From positions 196,485,741 through 196,549,740 of the forward strand of contig CM041465.1 of the NCBI GenBank assembly GCA_023213395.1: a stretch of 64,000 nucleotides of DNA. The letters are read 5' to 3'. Below, piece by piece: positions 21,782 to 34,777 of the stretch (position 1 is the stretch's first letter; each line of letters starts with the position of its first letter). The position numbers were made by a program, and so were the translations under genes. This DNA is from Cycas panzhihuaensis. Taxonomy: Eukaryota; Cycadophyta. The notes beneath the pieces were generated by a model. The model was not told the DNA's origin. It saw nothing but the letters and a program-made list of their open reading frames with translations, and searched no databases.

Positions 21782-24100
21782 AGTGCCCAAATTCAACAAA
21801 CTTAGAGTTAACTTGGTAAAGTATCCTATATGTAATAATTTCTATTTAGTAGAGTAAAACATTCTATTATGAGATAGATGCTTATTTCATGCTCCATCAG
21901 GTGTAAGAATGCACCTCCTTTCTTGTTAGCTTTGTAGGATTTTTTCTAAGGCCAAAGCCTTTGTATTTATGAATGAACACACCCTAACATTTATAATCTT
22001 GTAAATTATTTTTGGTTCTCCCTCCACTATAGAAAGGGAACAACATTGCTCAAACAGGATAATATTATACAAGGGCGCACATGATATGAATGAGGGGAGA
22101 GTAGAGAGAGAATCTATGTAAGGGTATGACCACACAAAAATCCGATATTGTTATAACTTCACTGGAATGTTATTATCATATTGCTAGATCGATGCAGGAA
22201 CCTTTTGGAGTGCCTACTTATCGAATTATTGAAGTTAGAAAATTCTGGAGTCAAAAGTTGCTAGAAAAAAATTTCCCAACTCGTGTCTCACGGCACATAG
22301 GTCGAAGGGTAGCCACTATATGAGTAAAGTGGCAAGCATGAGAAAAGAAAAGAAATCCCATAGCTCGTAGCTCACGTCTTGCGAAAACTTGAGAAAAAAG
22401 TGTGGAAAACATTTGGAGTTTGTGAGTCCAAGAAAGCGAAATATAAAGGAAACGTGTGTCTCGTGACTTGCAAGAATATAAAAAAATTTCATAAAAAACA
22501 TTTGGAGTTTGCAAGTGTGAGAAAATGACAAAGTTTGAGTGGATCACAACCATCCAATGAGATCGAAAGAATAGATCTGAATTGTTCATTGTTGGTGAAG
22601 AAATGGAGGGAGTTGCAAGTAGATGGACATAGCGATAATCAGAGAGAATTGCAAGACGTTGCAAGTGAATATATAGACCATCGATCTGAAGAACACGTGG
22701 CCACATTGGGTGCAACTCGCAAGCAAGTTAATCACTCAAACCAAAAAGGAAGTTTAAAACTCTGCAAAGAAGTGAAATGTGAATAAAGCACCATTATCAG
22801 ATTAAGGACACATGGCATCATCGTAGTAACTTTGCATTCAATGGGTTCATAAACATGGCAAATGGAGAGGGGATAATGGTTCAAGCACTTGAGAGGTGGT
22901 AATTTGCAAAGTAATCATGATCGTCGAATAAGAGGACACGTGGAAAGATCTTGAGCACTTTGCAAAATGGTTGATTGCTCATGGGAAGTAATAAGTGAAA
23001 AGGAAGAAAAAGAATTTGCGAGTGAGAAGGACTACGAAATAGATAAGGATTGTTTGATCATTTGGCACGAAGGTTTATGATTTGCAAAGGTTGTGATTGG
23101 TGTGGAGTTTGTACCAACCCATCCCTATAGGTTGTAATAGCTCATCCTTGTTGAAACATGCGAGATTGGGGGTAGATCACAAACAACAAACCTAGCAACA
23201 AAGGCATAGAGCGTAGAAGGCGAATGTGTGGGGTGAAGGTGAACGAAAGTCTTACTCAAGGTGCCCATGCACCTCTCGGACGCATATGTGAAGGTATATT
23301 GCGCTTTTAAATGGTTAAGGGAATGGTTAGACTAGGGCAACATGGATATTTGTGTGTGCACGTGAATGGTTTGAGTTTACTATGGCAGGCTACAAAGGGA
23401 AGCACACACCTACATGCATCTATATGCTCTTTTTATTTAATGAAAACAAAGAGTTGCCCTAATTAGAAATGTAATATTGTCCCACGAGTTCGGGAACTCG
23501 CAACTATGTGGTCCCTTCCCTCGCTCAGGCTTCTAATATAACACGCGAGGACTATTGTGTGGAATGTTGATGCAATATAACATATACAAGAGAAGAAGAT
23601 CAAGGTGCTTCATTTCTGGAGAATATTTATGTTTTCTTTTTTTCTTTTTTTTTTTGGTCTTTTTTTACTTAAAGGGGGGGAGAAAATAAACGAAAGACTA
23701 AGAAAAGGAAGGAACCTACTGTCTCTTTTCGTTTTCTTGTTTTGGAGGAAGAAAGCTAAATGAAAATGAATACTTCTTCCACTTTTTCTTTTCCATTGTT
23801 TTTATTTCTTTCTAAAGAAAAGGGAATAAGGGGGAAGTAAGGGTGAAGGAGAGCCTAACTAGGTTCCTTTTTATCCTTTCTCTTCATTAGTTCTTATCCT
23901 TATTTTCTCTTTTTCATTTAAAAGGAAATAGACCAAGAGGAGAAAAGTGGAGCGTACTTGGAATGGAGAGCGCGTCATTTCAATGTCACTTTCTCTCAAA
24001 GTAAGACAGTTGAACTCTTACGTTATGACTTAAATGAAATAGGATTTATACTAATATGCAAATTCTAAAGAAAATCCGGCAACCATTTTGCTTGTTGGAT
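21782..24100. other. Repeat-like region without a recognised gene
   Basis: Several short open frames occur at 22126-22786 on both strands but none resembles a known protein. Between about 22.2 and 23.1 kb the words TTGCAAGT, CTCGCAA and GTTTGCAAGTG recur many times, suggesting decayed LTR or leader sequence. 23640-23960 has long poly-T, purine and pyrimidine tracts. Confidence 0.4.
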
Positions 24101-25750
24101 GGACTTATGATGCAAAAAAGATCATAGAAATGACTCAAAATGTAAATTTGCAAGCATAACCATATAGCTTGACTTACCTCTTATGGATCTTCACCAGGGA
24201 GGTTAGATTTAACTCTTGGCTCCAGGCTCTAATTGATGGAGAGGGTGATGGCTTGACCTCCCTTTTCCTGTAGCAAGGTGAGCATTATACCTACAAGGCA
24301 ATCTCTAACAATTGAACAAGATCATATGAATATACTATTTCCTACAAATAGCAATGCCAAAATAAGCAAGGAAATATGCAATTCAACTTAGTAAAAGAGG
24401 AGAAAATGGAGTCTCAGGTTGATTCAACATTCCCCAAATGAAATTGGTTCCCCAAGCTATACTTGGGTGCTAGCTCTCCCCTACAAAAGGGACATGAAAG
24501 AGGAATGCTAACAAAAGGGTCATGAAAGAGGGATGCTAAAGGAGGAGAATTGTCAAGCAATGAACAACTTATCAAGTGACAAAACACAAGATGCAAAACA
24601 AGAGAAACACATAAGAAAACAAACTTACTAAATGCAAAACAAAGAGGATTGCCATTTCCTAGTGTAATGGAGGTGGCCAATGGCTGATAAAGCACCACTC
24701 AAAGGCAGTCTTTTGTCATTGGGAGGAAGTGTCTCCAAAGATGCAATCAACAAATGATGATGTGGACCAAGGGTGCTAAATTCTCTTGGAATTTCGGTAG
24801 CATAACGATGTAGTTTTTGCCTCTCAACTTGGTCTCCCCTTCAATGGACAAAATGGAGAGATTTATAGATGAGGGCAACGGTGAGAAGGTTGGTTTTTAA
24901 CCCACAACGTGGGAGAAAACAAAGGGACAAATCTATGAGTTATGCTCATGGATTCAGATGAAAAACCACATGGGAAGAAGGAATTTGGGTATGATTTTCC
25001 CTCTTTAGGGCACCCAAATCTCATGAGTGCCGATGTGGGGCTGACACAAGCTACCTAGGACTGACAGGGGTGCATTAATTAGTCAACTGTCGCCTTGGAG
25101 ATAAAATCTAGGTAGATGACAGTCATACTGCAATTATATTTGAGGTACCATTGTTGCATGCAAAATATACAACTGTTCAACAACAGACAGGGATTTTCAA
25201 TAAAAAAACACATGAAAACAATCCAAAAACTCATCAATGAAGAGACCTAGGTGTAGACACATACAACATGAGGTGGCTAACAACGAGATTAAGTACAAAC
25301 AATGGATCGAAACGAGACTAAAAGAATGTTGCAGGGGGGGTAAACACCTGTGCTAATTCAAGAAGCCAGATGGGTGGACTAACAACCAACAACCAAAGTC
25401 GTACTCATCATCAATTAAAGTATACATGGACTATCTTACAAAGCAAGCAAGTAAATGAAGATATACACCCACTATCTATGATCATGATATGGAAAATCAA
25501 TAAGATATAAAGAGTAATGAAGCATACCTCCACTTACCTATTTGCCATAGTGTCCATGCTGTTCTTGAAAGCCGGAAAACACCTGTGACTCTTTCTCAAC
25601 GATAAACCACAAACTAAGAGAGAGAATCAAATGTGCATTCCTTTGAACAAGTCACCGTGGCCCTTCAATTTTATCTACACAAGTGATTTCTCATTCCATT
25701 CATAGTTAACTCTTTTAAGCATTTTTGTGTATAAGATCGTATGCATACGA
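24101..25750. other. Gene-free region
   Basis: No gene is supported. A short imperfect duplication around 24492-24545 (GGGACATGAAAGAGGAATGC and GGGTCATGAAAGAGGGATGC) is the only internal structure noticed. Confidence 0.4.
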
Positions 25751-25759
25751 TCATGGCCA

Positions 25760-26095
25760 TCTCAAGCATCCCTATGCAGAGGTCATTCTCAAACATCCTT
25801 GAGCAAAAGAGTATATGCATCCCTATGCATATAATCACACTCTTGAGCATCCCTATGTAAGAAAATAGCATACATCCATGTGTACACAAGTAGCTAGGAT
25901 CTTACAAGCCACGGTTTCAAGTTCAAGCACCTGAGTTACTCATCCTCAGGCATCCCTACGCAAGAGGTCATTCTCAAACATCCCTATGCATATAATCACA
26001 CTCTTGAGCATCCCTCTGCAAGAAAATGGCATACATCCCTATGTATGCAAATAGCTAGGGTCTTACAAGGCATGGTCTCAAGTTCAAATTTGTGA
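25760..26095. repeat. 161-bp tandem duplication rich in GCATCCCTATGCA words
   Basis: Two adjacent units are offset by 161 bases (for example CACACTCTTGAGCATCCCT at 25836 and again at 25997). Each unit also contains several internal copies of a CATCCCTATG-type word, so there are two levels of repetition. The array lies just left of the copia element at 26253. Confidence 0.75.
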
Positions 26096-26252
26096 GTTAA
26101 AGGTGATTAAGAACTTTGCCATAAGGATAAGCCCATAATTATAATAAATAAACAATATAATTTCATTTTCACCATGGCAATAAAGAGAATTTGCAAGCAT
26201 AGAATCATAAAAGAAATTCATTATTTTTTCATAATTCATTCAATGAAACTTA

Positions 26253-29200
26253 TGTTAAAGATATTGTTTATCCCTATATAACTTATGATTCTAGGATTAT
26301 AACTTATGTTTGTATCTTAGATAATTAAGGGTTATGCATCATTTCCCCTCTTTACGCATGTAGGACACTTGTCACTTATGCAAAGGGTCTTTTCTTGTAT
26401 TTATGCACATTCTCTCAATGGATTAATCAATGAATGATTACTCATTTTGTCTTCATGGTATTAGAGCAAATTTAGTTTGCTTTTTGAGTTTTTTTTTTTT
26501 TTCTGTCGTGCATGAATTGAAGGGATCACATGTGGAGGCTTCAATTAAAAGAAAAAACACACTTTTTTTTTGTTGAACAAAAGATTATATGGACTTGTAC
26601 GGATGAGAATTTTTAATGTCATTAGAATATGATGAAATTTCACCAGTAGGTGCACCTCTTCAAGGGGATAATTCTATCCAAAAAGATTGAGTGTAGATTT
26701 GAAGTTTAAATGCCAGAAACTAAAAAAAAATAGAGGGGTAGTCGAAAATCTTCTAGTAAAGATTTCTCTTAGATTTTTGAGTTTCAGTGGGCAAACTACC
26801 TATCATTAGAAAGCTCGTGATGAGATCTACACATTGGTACTTGATTTTGTTCAAATCGAGGAACGTATAAGAAAATATGAGCGAAAAGGGCAAAAAACCC
26901 TAGCCACCATTGTGAGCTTTAGATGTTGTCTTCTCCTTAACCACAACTAAGTTTAAAATTCCGTCTGTTGAATCAAAACATCTCAGAGATCTTGAGTTTG
27001 CATTTTTTTTGAATTTGTTCTTGTACCTGCTAAAATCATACAATCTGTACGGTTGTACGGACCTGTATTGTACAATCACTTTTTCATAATTTTAGTTCTA
27101 TCTTTTTCATGATGGCTTCAATCTATACACTCCCTAAACATGAAAGGTTGACTAGAGATAATTTCAGTTCATGGAAAGAAAAAATACGAGCAATTCTATT
27201 TGCAAAAGGAATGTGGGAGCAGACCGAAAATATCCTACCTATCACAACCACTTGGAGATGTTGAAGATAAAGAATTTGATGAACGTGACCATTATGCCCT
27301 TATTGTAATTACTCTCTCTGTTGCGGATCATGTGTTGCCATACATAATCCAAGTTAACTTTATTCACGAGGCTTGGAGTATTTTATCTTCTCTTTATGCA
27401 CAAGAAAATGTAGCTAGGGTTCTTTACTTAAAAGAAGAATTGTACAAAGAGAAAATGTCATAAAATAAAAGTGTAACCAAATTTCTCACTAGGTTAAAAG
27501 GCCTACATGAAAATCTAGCAACTGCAAGAATTAAGGTAGATGGGCAAGAATTAGTACAACTAGTACTAAATAAGCTTCCCAAGTCGTGTGAAAATTTTGC
27601 CACTATACCCCTCTTTATTGATGTAAAAAATATGTCTTTTGATGTCCAGCGTGGTCAGTTGCTTCAATTTGAACAAAGATAGAAAAACTATGAAGAATCT
27701 AACTTAGAAAATGCTTTTGCTTCAAAAACCAAAATTTATGAAAGGAGAGTTCAATCTCAACCTAGAGGAGGATTTGTGGAAAGGGCTCAAAGAAATCCAC
27801 CTCTTGGTTCTAAAGTCCCATCCCAAAGAATAATGTGCTTTTATTGTAGGAAACTGGGACATTTTGCAAAAGATTGCAGGCACAGAAATACAAACATTGC
27901 TTGGGGCAAAAAGGCAACAAGAAATTTCAGTGGAGAAAAAGAATAAGAGGATGGCAATATTGAAGAAACAACATTTGTAGTAGCTTTATCTACTAAGATC
28001 TTATCTCAAAGTGATTAGTACATAGACTTGAGAGCCTCCAAACACATAACCCCCATGCGTGACTAGTTCGTGAAGATCAACAAGGATAGGAATGTGGTTG
28101 TAATTGAGCTTGGAAATAATACTACTCACCCCATCCAAGGAAAAGGCACAATATGAGTAATAGTTGATGGAGAAATACAAACGGTTGGCAATGTTTTATA
28201 TATACCAAGGATGAAAAAGAATCTCCTTTTTGTATCTCAGATGACTCAAAAGAATCTTAAGGTCATCTTTGAAGTCAATGAATGCCACATCAAAAATAAA
28301 AATAAAGAAACCATAAGAAGAAAAGTAGAAGAAAATGGGCTTTAGAAATTCATAGCTACTCCTACAACTCTAGTTCCTCAAGCCCTCTCTATAAATCTTG
28401 ATAATAAGAGTGAAATATGGCATTTAAAGTATGGGCATCTTTCTTATGACTGTTTGTCTTAGCTAAAAACACACAATATAGTAGAAGGTCTTCCTCCTAT
28501 TAAAAGAGCTTAATTAATTTGCAAAGGGTGCATACTAGGAAAGCAACATCAATAAAGATTTCGCCAAAGCTCTTGGCAATCTTAGAACAAGTTTGAGCTT
28601 ATTCACAGTGATATCTGTGACCCTATTACTATAGTTTCAATAGGAGGAACCAGTACTATTTGGCATTTATAGATGATTGCATGAGGAGAATTTGGATCTG
28701 CTTACTCAAAAACAATTCTGAAACATTTCATATCTTCAAGGAATTCAAAGTCCAAGTTGAAAAGGAGAGTGAAACAAAGACCAAGATCCTAAGGACAGAT
28801 AGCTCAGCACAACCTACACCGCTTAGATCAATGGAAGGAATAACTCTTGAAGAAGCTTGGATAGGCAAAAAACCAAACATCTCACATCTTAGAGTTTTTG
28901 GTTGCACAACCTTTGCTCACATTTCCAAAGAAAAAAGGAAGAAACTATTTAATAAAAGCCAAAAATGCATTCTTATAGGCTACAGTGAAAATCCAAGGCA
29001 TACAAATGCATGGATCTCAAAAGTAACAAAATAATCATAAGTAAAAATGTCACCTTTGATGAGTCTCTATCCAATAATTTAGTTTAGGGATCAGAATCCT
29101 CTCCTCTTTACTTAGTAGATAAAGAAGATTGTAAAAGACTCTCAAATAGAAGACATTCAAGCAAGTACACAAAAAGCCACATCAAGCAAACAAGGTAATC

Positions 29201-31121
29201 CTACAGATGGGCAACATACTGCAACAAGGAGAGTGCCTAAATGGTATGTTAAGACTCTACAGGATTCAAGAATCCAAAATATTGAAAATTTAGGAAGAGG
29301 AATGACCAAAAGTCAAGTTCAACATTCTTTTCTATGTAACATTGAACCTGTAACTTATGAAGAAGAGGAAAGACCAAAAGTCAGGTCCAACATTCTCTTC
29401 TATGTAACACTAAGCCTGTAACTTATGAAGAAGGTAATACAAACAAAAATTGGGTACAAGCCATGGACAAGGAAATCAGCACAATCAAAAGGAATAATTC
29501 CTGGGATCTAGTTCCACCACCGCCAAATAAACCCATTATAGGATGTAAATGGGTCTTCAAAACAAAAGAAAATGCAAATAGAACTATTGAGAAACATAAG
29601 GCTCAACTAATTGCTTCAGACTATACCCAAACCAAAGAAATAGACTACGACGAAACTTTTGCTTCTGTAGCAAAAATGATCATTGTCAGAACTATCTTAG
29701 CTACTACTTCACAACATGGGTGGGAAGTGTACCATATGGACATTAAAGGATCATTCCTTAATGGTAACCTATAAAAGAGGTCTACATGGAATAGCCGCTT
29801 GGTTACATAAAGGATGAAGAAGAGTACTTCGTGTGTAAATTAAAAAAAACTCTATATGGGCTAAAACATGCACCAAGATCCCCGTACAACAAGATAGACC
29901 AACATCTAAAACAATGTGGATTCTTTAGATGTGAAACTGATCCAAGTCTTTATATACACAAAACAACAAATAAAAAAATTACCATAATTGTTCTACATGT
30001 AGATGATCTCTTCACCATTGGAGACAACATAGAAAGAATATCAGAAACAAAACACATCATGAGCACATCCTTTGAGATGACAACGTTGGGGCTACCTGGA
30101 AGTGGAGGTGGATCAATAGCAAAACAAAATATTTCTGTCGCAAAGCAAATATGCTAGAAGACTGTTGTCTAACTTCAATATGGAAGATTGTAAATCAGTA
30201 GCCATGCCAATGGAAACAAGGAACAAATCTACTACAAATGATGAAGGGCAATCGGTAGGAAAGTTTATCTATTTCACAACAACCAAACATGATATTGTAT
30301 ATGTTGTTGGAATAATCTCTAGGTACATGACATCTCCCAAGGAGATTTACTGGAAAATGGCTAAAATAATACTTAAATATATTAAAAGAACCCTTGATTT
30401 AGGGTTACAATATTCAAAAACCCAAGCAATCAAACTGATTGGATACACAGATTCTGATTGAGTAGGAGAAATCAATGATAGGAAATCCACTACCAGGTAT
30501 TGTTTCAGCTTAGGCATAGGGATCATCTCATGGTGTAGCAAAAAACAACCAATTATTGCATTGTCCTCAATAGAAGCTGAATACAAGGCTACTGTGAGCA
30601 CCTTTTATGAAGCCATCTGGCTTAAAAGGATGTTAGAAGAACTAAATCAGTCACAATCTTCTCCAATTCCAATATACTATGACAACCAAAGCGCAATCAA
30701 GATAACAAAAAACCCAATTTTTCATGCGAGGACAAAGCACATCAAAGTTCATCATAATTTTATTTGAGAAAATGTTCAACAAAGGAAATAAAACTGCTAT
30801 ACTGCCCAAGTGAAGAATAATTAGCATATATCTTCACCAAGGTTCTAGAGAAACAGAAATTTCAACATCTCAAGCAACGAATTGGAACTGGATTAAGGGA
30901 ATAAATATTATGGAGGGGTGTTAGAGATAGTGTTTATTCCAATATAACTTATGATCCTAGGATTATAACTTATGTTTGTATCTTAGATAATTAAGGGTTA
31001 TGTGTCATTTCCCCTCTTTACGCATGTAGGGCACTTATCACTCATGCAAAGGGTCTTCTCTTGTATTTATGCACATTCTGTCAATGGATTAAGCAATAAA
31101 TGATTACTCATTCTGTCTTCA
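26253..31121 (+). mobile_element. Full-length but inactive Ty1/copia retrotransposon
   Basis: Two 203-bp LTRs (26253-26455 and 30919-31121, both TGTTA...TCTTCA) differ at about 15 positions by eye, roughly 7 percent. The primer-binding site TGGTATTAGAGCA (26456-26468) directly follows the 5' LTR and the polypurine tract ATTATGGAGGGG (30907-30918) directly precedes the 3' LTR. The flanks are ACTTA on the left (26248-26252) and ACTTG on the right (31122-31126), a 5-bp target duplication with one change. All enzymatic domains are present but broken. Confidence 0.95.
27109..30904 (+). pseudogene. copia gag-pol polyprotein remnant
   Basis: Gag starts at ATG 27109 (LPKHERLTRDNFSSWKEKIR) and changes frame near 27220. 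An intact CCHC knuckle CFYCRKLGHFAKDC lies at about 27836-27880. Protease is decayed (DLRAS in place of DSGAS). The pre-integrase and integrase start at about 28400, but after LRTDS (28790-28803) the central integrase core is missing and the frame jumps to the distal part (EEAWIGKKPNISHLRVFGC). RT spans 29463-30157 with an HVDD active site; RNase H spans 30165-30767 and ends near KHIKVHHNFI. The reading frame closes at 30902-30904, 14 bases before the 3' LTR. Multiple stops make it non-functional. Confidence 0.9.
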
Positions 31122-31126
31122 ACTTG

Positions 31127-31472
31127 CAATATATATCACTTCATTCTTCATCTTGATACCATATGTTCAAAAACAAAATTTGCAAAATGCATAAAAAAAA
31201 TCATTCATCATGAATAACAATTACCCACATAACATTCATCATAGCTGAAACTAAACCACAGAACTGTGATTTTATTTTCTCATCATACAACATACACATT
31301 TCTGTCATAAACTTAAAACAAAAATTTCCTTTTAAAACCTTAGAACTACATTTAATTTTTTAAACAACTCTTGATGCTAACTAGGGTTTATATTAATTAA
31401 TGCTTTAGATTTGTCTTAATAGAAAATAAATTTTTAAAATGCATGTTGTATGCACATGATCATCTATATATG
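31127..31472. other. AT-rich spacer, no gene seen
   Basis: Nothing beyond AT-rich sequence is visible between the copia target site and the long hairpin. Confidence 0.4.
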
Positions 31473-31736
31473 TATACCATGATAAGTGATGGAAAGTGGA
31501 AAGTGAATGCAGGGTTTGAATGCCAAAATACTACTTTCTGTTTTCTACAATGAAGTTAAGAATTTTGCATGGATGTGATGATAATTTTTATGGGCTATAT
31601 ATATATCTCCACAGCCCATAAAAATTATCATCACAAGCATGCAAAATTCTCAACTTTACTTTAGAAAACAGAAAGCAGTATTTTCACAATCAAACCCTAG
31701 GTTCACTTTCCACTTTCCATCATTTAGTGTGGTATA
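31473..31736. repeat. 264-bp near-perfect hairpin (foldback/MITE or small-RNA precursor)
   Basis: The arms 31473-31596 and 31613-31736 (124 bases each) are reverse complements with scattered mismatches and a 16-base AT-rich loop at 31597-31612. Near the loop more than 20 consecutive bases match perfectly. The outer ends are TATACC/GGTATA. Known possibilities are a foldback MITE, an inverted-repeat siRNA locus or a young MIRNA-type precursor; the sequence alone cannot choose between them. It lies 3 kb downstream of SEC15. Confidence 0.85.
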
Positions 31737-33880
31737 TCTAGGGTTATTTATTTGTCAAATTTCAGAACTCCATTTATGCATATTAAAACATTGTTTTCAC
31801 TCTAACAATTTTATGCAATTTCAAAACTTTCTGTAGAAAATTAAATTTCTACTATTATTTTTAATGAAAGCTGAGTGGGGCGCACAAGGGAAGTTAGCTT
31901 GATTTTTAGGGTTAAGTTGATGATTAATTTCCCTCTTGCGACAGTTTGTCTGCTCCATTTCATTATCATAATTACATGACAAAGAAGACTTTGTTGCAGA
32001 ACCCACCTGATTATAAGTTATGGTGTCATTTGAAGGACCAAGAAGGCAATCTCTAACTCTAGCTAGAGACCATGTAATCTCATAGTCATGAAAATTTCAT
32101 TTAAATCTCCCTTTCAATTAATCCACACAATGGACATGTTTCCATTCAAGGGCATTACATTTTGGAGCCATTCTTCACTGTTGAGTGCTGATAGAAACGA
32201 AAGAAAAGGAATCGTTGTTTACTATTGTTCACTTTACTGCCACTTGCAATTCCTTTTTGCTATGAAACATTAACGAAAGTAAAGTTGTTTGATACTTTAA
32301 CTTTCAAGCAACTAATGGAAAAAGGTAACCAAATTACTTCCATAAACTCAAACAAATATATTTGAAGGAAAATAAACCTAAATGCATCTTAGGTTGTCTT
32401 TTCTGTTTTTGTGCCAATTTTGCATGCAAACATCATGCAGGGCTCTTCTGTACCTCCTTAAAATGAGACTCGTCTTCTTCAAATCAACCTGCAACTCTTC
32501 AAATCAGTTTAGAACTGGCTCTAAATCTTTGATCCTTGCTTTCTTCAACACTGCTCCCAGAAACAGGCTATCTTTTTGTTCAAAAGCATGGACACAGACT
32601 TTTCTGGAGACATGTTTGTGGCTTTTCTAAAGATGCAGTCGTGACTTTCCTAGAGACATGACTGTGCATTCAGTGTTCACATTGCAGTTAACTGTCAGGC
32701 TCTCGGTATTTTTGTTCCTCTACATTTTTTCTTCAATCTTGTCTCTGCATTTTATTTTTCCTGCTCTCTTCTCTCAAATATTTTTCACTGCCACATATTT
32801 CAGCTGCTTGATTGAGGTTTCAAGCTCCTCTGTTAATTTACCTGTGGATTTAGAGTTTCAAGCAAAACCAAAGATATGATGCGGTATCATGTCTCTCTTT
32901 CTATATAGTCAATGCAGATAGACTGTGATTCAAAAAAAAAAAGGTGAATATTCAGCATTTAATCTGTTACACCCTAGCAAAATGATTTAAGCACAAATTT
33001 ATTTTTTATTGTGAATATTACTTCCTGTGGAGGCACCGTAAGCACTTGAAGCATTTTACCAAATTTTGGTTTTCCCTTGTTAAGAGGATCATGTCTGCAA
33101 TCTTTTGAAGAATGAGTTCAAGTGCAATGTATCTCACACCATGCTTGTGGCTAATTCTGTTGACAAAAGTGTTGTCGATGTGATTGTGGCACCGGTGGTT
33201 GTGCAGCTTGATACTAAAGCAGTTGCTGGAAATTAAGTAGCAGTCAAAAAACACAAACATAGGCGTGTGGGGGGCACACTGCAATTGTAAAATATATATT
33301 GCCAAAGCCTAGAATTGACCTGTTCACAATGCTATAGCAACTTGAGTGGAGTCGAGAGTGGAGTCGAGGGAAGGCCAAAAAAGTTGATACACTTCTGCTT
33401 TAGGCTGTTCAAAATACAATGCCTATGGCTGAATGTGTGGTCCGTGATAATGGTCCACCATACGTTAGGCCTCAGTCTATGACACTTAGGTGCAACTGCC
33501 AACCTTTGCAAAGCTGACTGCATTCATGATAACCTATTCTCAAGCTCTGTGAAGAATCCCAGAGTCTAATCCATCTGGATTGTTTTGGGTACCCCTTTTC
33601 TCAAAGTATCAGGCTAATTCCATTGCCCTGGAGCAATGACATGTGGCTGAAAACCAGAGATGATCCAATCTATCTTGTTTCATTTGTCCATCACAAAAGG
33701 AACTTCAGCCAGGCAATCACAGCTCCACCTCCAATAAGCCCTCACTGATTTTCTAAACATGAAATAGTTCTGCTTCAGTTGAGCAAAAGCTCTATGTGAA
33801 AGCTTCCCTTGCTCATATGCTTGTTTAAAGTTAGTGTTTGACACATCCCGCTTGGTCAATTAGCTGCCTTCTTCACCTTT
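31737..33880. other. Region between hairpin and gene fragment, no supported gene
   Basis: Only short frames occur on both strands. 33018-33305 (minus) was compared with copia RNase H ends but the match is too weak to claim. Segments at 33.6-33.85 kb (minus) such as LAEVPFVMDKMKQDRLDHLW may be decayed extensions of the coding fragment to the right. Confidence 0.35.
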
Positions 33881-34419
33881 CGAAAACCAGAGGATGGTTC
33901 CAAAGAGTAATCCTGTAAAGAACTATCCTATGGTAGACCTCAGCAACTTCATAAGCATTCCAGGCCAACTAGATGAGCACAGGTGCATTCCGACATCCCT
34001 AATGTCTTCACAGTTTAGGACCCACACCTTTAGTGGTGGAACAATGTATGGCATAGGGAAGTGAGCACTCTCCAAATTGAATAACTCAGTCAGACTGTAA
34101 GCAGAGTCTTCCTCGTCACTGGCTTCGACAGGTACCACATACCCCAATTTGTCCAACTGCTGAGTCTTGGGTTTCACCCCAGGAAAGTAAAATGGATAAA
34201 GACAATAAAATTTCACTGTCTAGCATGTGATCTGACATGAACATCATGCAGGTTAGTATTTCCAAGATTCTGTAATAAATCAAAGAGATAACACAAACTA
34301 GGAGAGTTAGGTTCCTTATCCTGGAACAACATACCAGGGAACAGACATACAAGAAGATTAAGAACCACGAGACTTTCAGTTTCAGATGTAAGGATTTTTC
34401 TGGGTCCAGGCCCATTCAA
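33880..34419 (-). pseudogene. Unrecognised protein-coding fragment, broken frames
   Basis: Three minus-strand frames give sequence that looks like real protein. 34419-34213 has LFPGMLFQDKEPNSPSLCYL and VRSHARQ. 34216-33923 has DKLGYVVPVEASDEEDSAYS and MPYIVPPLKVWVLNCEDIRD, then LCSSSWPG. From about 33.95 kb another frame gives NAYEVAEVYHRIVLYRITLW. I do not recognise the family. It is on the same strand as SEC15 and starts about 360 bp beyond the SEC15 stop, so it could be exons of a neighbouring gene or a pseudogene. Stops and frame changes favour a pseudogene, but introns have not been excluded. Confidence 0.45.
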
Positions 34420-34777
34420 TTAACTTCAATAAGCCTCACAAAAGGATAAGACAAAAGGTTACACAGGTATACATGCTATTCAGCTAATCCCAATGTCAGA
34501 AAAAATGGAACAATATGCTAAATAAGTGACTGTTCAGAAATAGGCTCCAAAAGACCTGCATATATGGTGTGATTAAAACAAAAAGCAACCCACTCTTAAT
34601 GTACAACATTAACATTACATGGCCTCCAAAGGTCGGAGGAATTATTCCATAAAAACATTTCCTGAGACTTCCGTCTTTTGATCAATGTGACAAATGTCAT
34701 ACATTGGCTAGAACAAGAACTTATGATACAAAGAATTGATTCTTCCAACTCCCTATATAATATTTCCCTTGAATACG

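Noticed and set aside
22126-22786. Clustered short frames on both strands as a gene
   Set aside because: No recognisable domain, no consistent frame, and recurrent TTGCAAGT/CTCGCAA words point to decayed repeat sequence.
33018-33305. Possible copia RNase H remnant on the minus strand
   Set aside because: Only a vague resemblance around HKHGVRYIALELI; none of the usual KHI..(H/R)..FI and ADI.TK anchors line up, so no call was made.
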